A stretch of DNA of 64,000 bases, from assembly GCF_016862315.1 (NCBI RefSeq), contig NZ_BOMS01000040.1, positions 1 to 64,000 of the forward strand, in the 5' to 3' direction. Origin of the DNA: Actinoplanes palleronii (GTDB lineage Bacteria > Actinomycetota > Actinomycetes > Mycobacteriales > Micromonosporaceae). Position 1 is the stretch's first letter. Each line of letters begins with the position of its first letter. The notes beneath the pieces were generated by a model. It saw only the letters and a list, made by a program, of their open reading frames with translations. It searched no databases and had not been told where the DNA came from. Made by a program: the position numbers and the translations under genes. This document shows, piece after piece, positions 60,064 to 64,000 of the stretch.

Positions 60064-61173
60064 ATGCCTACCTTCGCGCCGGGCCGCCGCCCGATGAGCC
60101 CAGGGAACCGCGCCGGTCTCGGCGCGGCTTTTGTGCTGCTCGCCATCGTGTCCGCCGTGGAGTCCGGCGACAGCACCTCGGCCGGCTATGTGGGACTGCT
60201 CGCGATCGGCCCGATAGTGGCCGCGCTGTTCGCCGTCTGGCAGTTCGTGCTGGGTGTCGGGGTGGTCGCCACCCTGATCGGCGCGATCTTCGTGGGCCAG
60301 GCCGGTGGGTCCGGCCCGGCCGGGATGGTGCACCTGCTCGGCATCATGCTGGCGACCGGCATCGCGGTGGCCGGCGCGACGATGCGGCAGCGCCAGTCGG
60401 AGCGGATCGCCGAGCTGCTGCAGCTGGCCTCGGTGGCCCAGCAGGCGGTGCTCCGGCCGATCGGGCCGCAGGTGGGCGCGCTGGCGGTGGCCGGCCGGTA
60501 CATCTCGGCGACGGCCGCCGCGGACATCGGCGGTGACCTGTACGAGGCGCTGAACACGCCGTACGGGGTCCGCATCATCATCGGTGACGTGCGGGGCAAG
60601 GGCCTGGACGCGGTTCGGCTGGCCAGCATCGTGCTGGGGTCGTACCGGCACGTCGCGTTCGAGCGTGCCGACCTCAAGTCGATCGTGGCGGACCTGGACC
60701 GGGCGGTGGCCCGCAGCGTGGGCGACGAGGACTTCGTCACGGCCGCGCTGGTCGAGGAGCGCGGCGGGACGCTGACCATCGTCAACTGTGGACATCCGGC
60801 GCCGCTGCTGCTGCGCCGTGGCCTGGTCATCCCGCTGGAGCCGCCGGCACCGGCGCCCCCGCTCGGGTTCATGCCCGAGGTGAAGGCGCGGGTCGAGCGG
60901 CTGGAGCCGGGCGACCGGCTGCTGCTCTTCACCGACGGTCTCGGCGAGGCGCGCCGGGACGGCGAGTTCTTCCCGACCGCCGACCGCGCGTGGCGTCTGC
61001 TGGGCCACGGCACGGTCGGGGACGGGCTGGCGTCCCTGGAGACCGCCCTGGTGGACTGGGTGCACGGCCGGCTGGAGGACGACATCGCCCTCGTGCTGCT
61101 GGAGTACGCCGGCCCCGATGCCGGCGCGTCCATCCCGGTACCCAGCTGGGAAGTCGGAGCGGCGGGCAGCTGA
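60064..61173 (+). CDS. SpoIIE/RsbU-type PP2C phosphatase with membrane segments
   Basis: About 369 residues. The N terminus has about four hydrophobic segments (up to residue 115). The C-terminal PPM (SpoIIE) phosphatase domain has the metal-site strands ADIGGDLYEAL, GDVRGKGLDA, DFVTAALVE and the distal DGLGEARRDGEFF and LEDDIALVLLE. Such enzymes dephosphorylate anti-sigma antagonists (RsbV/SpoIIAA type) in stress or developmental signalling. Several starts exist; ATG 60064 was preferred and ATG 60022 or ATG 60094 are alternatives. Confidence 0.88.
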   Translation: MPTFAPGRRPMSPGNRAGLGAAFVLLAIVSAVESGDSTSAGYVGLLAIGPIVAALFAVWQFVLGVGVVATLIGAIFVGQAGGSGPAGMVHLLGIMLATGIAVAGATMRQRQSERIAELLQLASVAQQAVLRPIGPQVGALAVAGRYISATAAADIGGDLYEALNTPYGVRIIIGDVRGKGLDAVRLASIVLGSYRHVAFERADLKSIVADLDRAVARSVGDEDFVTAALVEERGGTLTIVNCGHPAPLLLRRGLVIPLEPPAPAPPLGFMPEVKARVERLEPGDRLLLFTDGLGEARRDGEFFPTADRAWRLLGHGTVGDGLASLETALVDWVHGRLEDDIALVLLEYAGPDAGASIPVPSWEVGAAGS

Positions 61174-61208
61174 ATGCCCGGCCGACGACCCGAAGACCCC
61201 TGAAAAGC

Positions 61209-61244
61209 AGCTAGGCCCAGCTCCAGGTGGAGCCAGGCTCAGCT
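61209..61244 (-). terminator. Terminator hairpin for the short Pro-rich ORF
   Basis: A 17-bp stem with three G-U pairs and one mismatch, ending in TGCTTTTC on the minus strand. It overlaps the TAG stop of the small leftward gene, supporting its transcription. Confidence 0.7.
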
Positions 61245-61398
61245 AAGCGGCGGAGTTCTCGTCCGGCTCCGCAGGTGCCGGGGAGATCGGAGCCGGAAGT
61301 GGTGGTACCGGTTCAGGCTGGCGATGCCGGCCGACGTAGTTGCGCGGCTGGTTGGCCTGGCGCGGCTCGGGAATCAGACTCTTCAACGTGGCGAACAT
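61243..61398 (-). CDS. Possible 51-residue Pro-rich small protein
   Basis: Starts at ATG 61398 with a GAGGGGGG ribosome-binding site. The N terminus (MFATLKSLIPEPRQANQPRN) is amphipathic, then NYVGRHRQ, and the rest is Pro/Ala-rich (PVPPLPAPISPAPAEPDE). It stops at a TAG inside a strong terminator hairpin. GC-rich third positions and this terminator support coding, but no family is recognised. Its neighbours are the PPM phosphatase and the FadE5-like gene. Confidence 0.5.
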   Translation of the reverse strand: MFATLKSLIPEPRQANQPRNYVGRHRQPEPVPPLPAPISPAPAEPDENSAA

Positions 61399-61644
61399 GG
61401 CGGACGCCCCCCTCAGTGCTCGCGGCGAAACGTTCTTCGCTGTCTATCCGGAGCAACGAGCCTCATCGGTGTGCGATACGTGGTTCCGGGTTCGAAGTAC
61501 GCAAATGGCCGAACGGCTGTACTGGTGACCACCTGATCGGCGACGTTTGACCCACGATCCGACGGACCGGGTCCCCTGGGCAGGTGAGTTGGGCCATAAA
61601 CCTTACCCGGGTTGTCGCTACCTACCGATGAGTAATACAGTGCT
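61399..61644. other. Gap upstream of the acyl-CoA dehydrogenase gene
   Basis: About 246 bases without a well-supported gene. Small rightward frames exist but have ordinary third-position composition and no ribosome-binding site. The last 40 bases contain weak TTGTCG/TAATAC elements that may be a promoter. Confidence 0.5.
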
Positions 61645-61662
61645 AGTTACTGACGGGTAACT
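61645..61662. promoter_or_regulatory. AGTTAC-N6-GTAACT operator-like palindrome
   Basis: Perfect 6-bp arms with a 6-base spacer lie 27 bases upstream of the acyl-CoA dehydrogenase ATG, next to a possible promoter. TetR-family regulators of fatty-acid genes bind sites of this shape; the regulator gene is not in the window. Confidence 0.6.
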
Positions 61663-61688
61663 CGCGTTCGGAGAGCGGGCCAAACACC

Positions 61689-63545
61689 ATGACTCACTAC
61701 CAGAGCAACCTTCGTGACCTCGAGTTCAATCTGTTCGAGGTCTTCGGGGCGGACAAGGCGTTCGGTCAGGCGCCGTTCGACGAGATCGACGCGGAGACTG
61801 CTCGCGACGTGCTCGCCGAGGTGAACCGGCTGGCCCGCGAGGACCTCGCGGCGAGCTACACCGACGCCGACCGCAACCCGCCGGTTTTCGACCCGGCGAC
61901 GCACACGGCGCCACTGCCGGATTCGTTCAAGAAGTCGTACGCGACGTTCATGGCTTCCGAGTTCTGGCGGCTGGAGCTGCCGACCGCGCTGGGCGGCACC
62001 TACGCCCCGCGGACCCTGATCTGGGCGATCGCCGAGCAGATTCTCGGCGCCAACGCCCCGATCTGGATGTATGCGTCCGGCCCCTCCTTCGCCCACGTGG
62101 CGTACACCGAGGGCACCCCGGAGCAGCAGGAGTGGGCCAAGCTCTTCGTCGAGAAGCAGTGGGGCTCGACGATGGTGCTGACCGAGCCGGACGCCGGTTC
62201 GGACGTCGGCGCCGGCCGCACCAAGGCGATCCAGCAGCCGGACGGCTCGTGGCACATCGAGGGTGTCAAGCGCTTCATCACCTCGGGTGAGCACGACCTG
62301 ACCGACAACATCATCCACTACGTCCTCGCCCGCCCGGTGGGCGTCGAGGGTGTCGGCGGCCCGGGCACCAAGGGTCTGTCGCTGTTCATCGTGCCGAAGT
62401 ACCACTTCGACGCGCAGACCGGCGAGCTCGGCGAGCGCAACGGCGTCTACGCGACGAACGTCGAGCACAAGATGGGCCTCAAGGTCTCGAACACCTGCGA
62501 GGTGACCTTCGGTGAGCACGGCACCCCCGCCAAGGGCTGGCTGCTGGGCGACAAGCACGAGGGTATCCGGCAGATGTTCATGATCATCGAGGCTGCCCGG
62601 ATGATGGTGGGCACCAAGGCGATCGCGACCCTGTCGACCGGCTACCTGAACGCGCTGGAGTACGCGAAGAACCGCGTACAGGGCGCCGACCTGGTGAGCA
62701 ACGGTGACAAGGCCGCCCCGCGGGTGACCATCACCCACCACCCGGACGTACGCCGTTCGCTGATGCTGCAGAAGTCGTACGCCGAGGCGCTGCGCGCTCT
62801 GGTGATCTACACGGCGTCGTGGCAGGACAAGATCGCGATCGCGCAGGCGGCCGGCGACGAGAAGACCGCGAAGATCGCCAGCAAGGTGAACGACTTCCTG
62901 CTCCCGCTGGTCAAGGGCGTCGGCTCGGAGCGGGCGTACGAGCTGCTCGGCCACGAGTCGCTGCAGACCTTCGGCGGTTCCGGCTTCCTGCAGGACTACC
63001 CGCTGGAGCAGTACGTCCGGGACGCGAAGATCGACACCCTGTACGAGGGCACCACCGCGATCCAGAGCCTCGACCTGATCTTCCGCAAGATCGTCAAGGA
63101 CAACGGCCGGGCGCTCGGCACGATCGCCACCGAGATCCAGGGCTTCATCGACAGCGAGACCGGCAACGGTCAGCTGAAGGACGAGCGGCTGGCGCTGGGC
63201 AAGGCGCTCGGCGAGCTGCAGCAGATCCTCGGCGTGACGATGGGCTGGCTGGCCGCGGTGCAGGGCGGCGAGGCCCGCGAGCTGTACAAGATCGGTCTGA
63301 CCTCCCGCCGGATCCTGCTCGCCCTGGGCGACGTGGTCCTGGCCTGGCTGCTGCTGCGTCAGGCCGACGTGGCGCTGACCGCGCTGAACGGCGAGCTCAC
63401 CCAGGCCGACAAGAACTTCTACACCGGCAAGGTGGCGGCGGCCCGCTTCTTCACCCGGGAGATCCTGCCCCGGATCGGCTCCGACCGCCGGATCATCGAG
63501 AACACCAACCTGGACCTGATGGACCTGTCCGAGGACGTGTTCTGA
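61689..63545 (+). CDS. Long-form acyl-CoA dehydrogenase, FadE5-like
   Basis: A 618-residue flavoprotein of the long acyl-CoA dehydrogenase clade (like M. tuberculosis FadE5). The FAD segment is [12 protein letters not shown], followed by [16 protein letters not shown]. The catalytic Glu lies in [16 protein letters not shown]. The extra C-terminal helical domain (about 470-618) is typical of this broad-chain subgroup. It oxidises fatty acyl-CoAs in beta-oxidation. The ATG at 61689 follows an inverted repeat at 61645 and the gene ends near a terminator at 63575. Confidence 0.93.
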   Translation: MTHYQSNLRDLEFNLFEVFGADKAFGQAPFDEIDAETARDVLAEVNRLAREDLAASYTDADRNPPVFDPATHTAPLPDSFKKSYATFMASEFWRLELPTALGGTYAPRTLIWAIAEQILGANAPIWMYASGPSFAHVAYTEGTPEQQEWAKLFVEKQWGSTMVLTEPDAGSDVGAGRTKAIQQPDGSWHIEGVKRFITSGEHDLTDNIIHYVLARPVGVEGVGGPGTKGLSLFIVPKYHFDAQTGELGERNGVYATNVEHKMGLKVSNTCEVTFGEHGTPAKGWLLGDKHEGIRQMFMIIEAARMMVGTKAIATLSTGYLNALEYAKNRVQGADLVSNGDKAAPRVTITHHPDVRRSLMLQKSYAEALRALVIYTASWQDKIAIAQAAGDEKTAKIASKVNDFLLPLVKGVGSERAYELLGHESLQTFGGSGFLQDYPLEQYVRDAKIDTLYEGTTAIQSLDLIFRKIVKDNGRALGTIATEIQGFIDSETGNGQLKDERLALGKALGELQQILGVTMGWLAAVQGGEARELYKIGLTSRRILLALGDVVLAWLLLRQADVALTALNGELTQADKNFYTGKVAAARFFTREILPRIGSDRRIIENTNLDLMDLSEDVF

Positions 63546-63574
63546 CCTGAAGCTTTTCCCACTCTCCTGAAAAG

Positions 63575-63616
63575 CAGCAAAGGTCGGCGGACAAAGGCGT
63601 CCGCCGGCCTTTGCTG
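63575..63616. terminator. Bidirectional terminator hairpin
   Basis: An 18-bp stem with one G-U pair (CAGCAAAGGTCGGCGGAC with its complement) lies between convergent stops. On the minus strand it is followed by GCTTTTC. Confidence 0.85.
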
Positions 63617-63619
63617 TTG

Positions 63620-64000
63620 TCAGCCGCGAGCGGTGTGCCGGCGGGACAGGCGCATCGTTCCCGGCTCGGTCCGGGTCCAGGGCTGCTCGGTGGTGTGCAC
63701 GGCGAGGCCGGACGTCTTCAGCTCGACCGTCACCCCGTCCCACTGGTCGTCCGGGATCAACAGGGCGGACACTTCGGACACCGTCGGGTTGTGCCCGACC
63801 ACCAGGACCGTACGGACGGTCTCCGGCACGGCCCGGAGCAGGTCGAACACCTCGGTCCGGCCGCCGTGGTAGAGCGTGTCCTCGTAGTGCACCTCGGGTG
63901 CGCCCCGGGACGGATCGCCCTGTGCCAGCGCCACCGACGCGGCCTGCCAGGTCTGCCGGGTGCGCTTGGCCGCCGAGCAGATCACCAGGTCGGGGTGCAC
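63620..64000 (-). CDS. SixA-like histidine phosphatase, 5' end beyond window
   Basis: 126 residues of a phosphohistidine phosphatase of the branch-2/SixA group are visible. HPDLVICSAAKRTRQTW is the conserved central segment, and VLVVGHNPTVSEV carries the second catalytic His. The N-terminal R-H-G motif must lie beyond the right edge, so the gene is truncated by the window and not by mutation. It dephosphorylates phosphohistidine proteins or small phosphates; the substrate is unknown. Confidence 0.85.
   Translation of the reverse strand: MHPDLVICSAAKRTRQTWQAASVALAQGDPSRGAPEVHYEDTLYHGGRTEVFDLLRAVPETVRTVLVVGHNPTVSEVSALLIPDDQWDGVTVELKTSGLAVHTTEQPWTRTEPGTMRLSRRHTARG

Noticed and set aside
61340-61528. 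A 62-residue rightward frame before the FadE5-like gene
   Set aside because: Third-position GC is low for this genome and there is no ribosome-binding site. It overlaps the leftward small gene.

Overview
The window is high-GC actinobacterial DNA. The gene content points to the family Micromonosporaceae, most likely Actinoplanes or a close relative. This is inferred from the FHA-PstP-RodA-PbpA-PknA-PknB kinase cluster, a DUF397 protein, a class E sortase, a chaplin-like repeat protein and many GTG/TTG starts with overlapping stop/start codons. No transposase, integrase, phage gene, rRNA or CRISPR array is visible. Nearly everything reads as chromosomal core or lineage-specific sequence. A perfect parS core (692-705), together with the crgA/trpG/pknB block that lies beside oriC in other actinobacteria, suggests an origin-proximal segment.

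Layout. 0.1-5.9 kb: a YbaK-type tRNA-editing protein, parS, a DsbA-like oxidoreductase, SufE, a CBS protein, ProRS, an SGNH hydrolase and a rhodanese. 6.0-10.5 kb: five translationally overlapping genes (ECF sigma factor, zinc-finger anti-sigma factor, ABC ATPase, two membrane proteins). 10.8-15.3 kb: an HSP90-family ATPase coupled to a 926-residue TPR protein. 15.3-24.1 kb: a leucine/branched-acyl-CoA catabolic set (TetR regulator, biotin carboxylase, HMG-CoA lyase, carboxyltransferase, acyl-CoA dehydrogenase). Two secreted-protein genes sit inside this set, one of them with four chaplin-like repeats. Palindromes with an AACGNNCGTT-type core lie at both ends of the set. 24.1-31.5 kb: an XRE-STAND regulator, a divergent MarR/YceI pair, a glutamate-cysteine-ligase-like enzyme, a long-tailed membrane protein and a PASTA protein. 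31.5-35.7 kb: a looser region with lower local GC, small lineage-specific genes (DUF397, a heptapeptide-repeat protein), a large inverted repeat, a WecG/TagA glycosyltransferase and tRNA-Leu(CAG).

35.9-49.1 kb is the growth and division block. fhaA-fhaB-pstP-rodA-pbpA-pknA-pknB reads rightward to a strong terminator. An opposing operon (DUF881, class E sortase, small membrane protein, trpG/pabA) reads leftward, and crgA diverges from it. These genes link Ser/Thr phosphorylation to peptidoglycan elongation and septation. 49.1-57.2 kb: a membrane Fe-S oxidoreductase, a GPP34 protein, two CNNM/HlyC transporters, a LamG-like protein and a PadR/membrane-protein pair.

57.3-64.0 kb: tRNA-Gly(CCC), a PNPOx-fold protein and dCTP deaminase flanking a perfect SOS box, YciI, a phosphoribosyltransferase, a SpoIIE-type phosphatase, a short Pro-rich ORF with its own terminator, a FadE5-like acyl-CoA dehydrogenase, and a SixA-like phosphatase cut by the right edge. 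The most interesting items are the HSP90-TPR pair, the chaplin-like gene inside the catabolic cluster, parS, the SOS box, the matched hairpin pairs behind two unlinked tRNA genes, the heptapeptide-repeat protein and the 94-bp inverted repeat.
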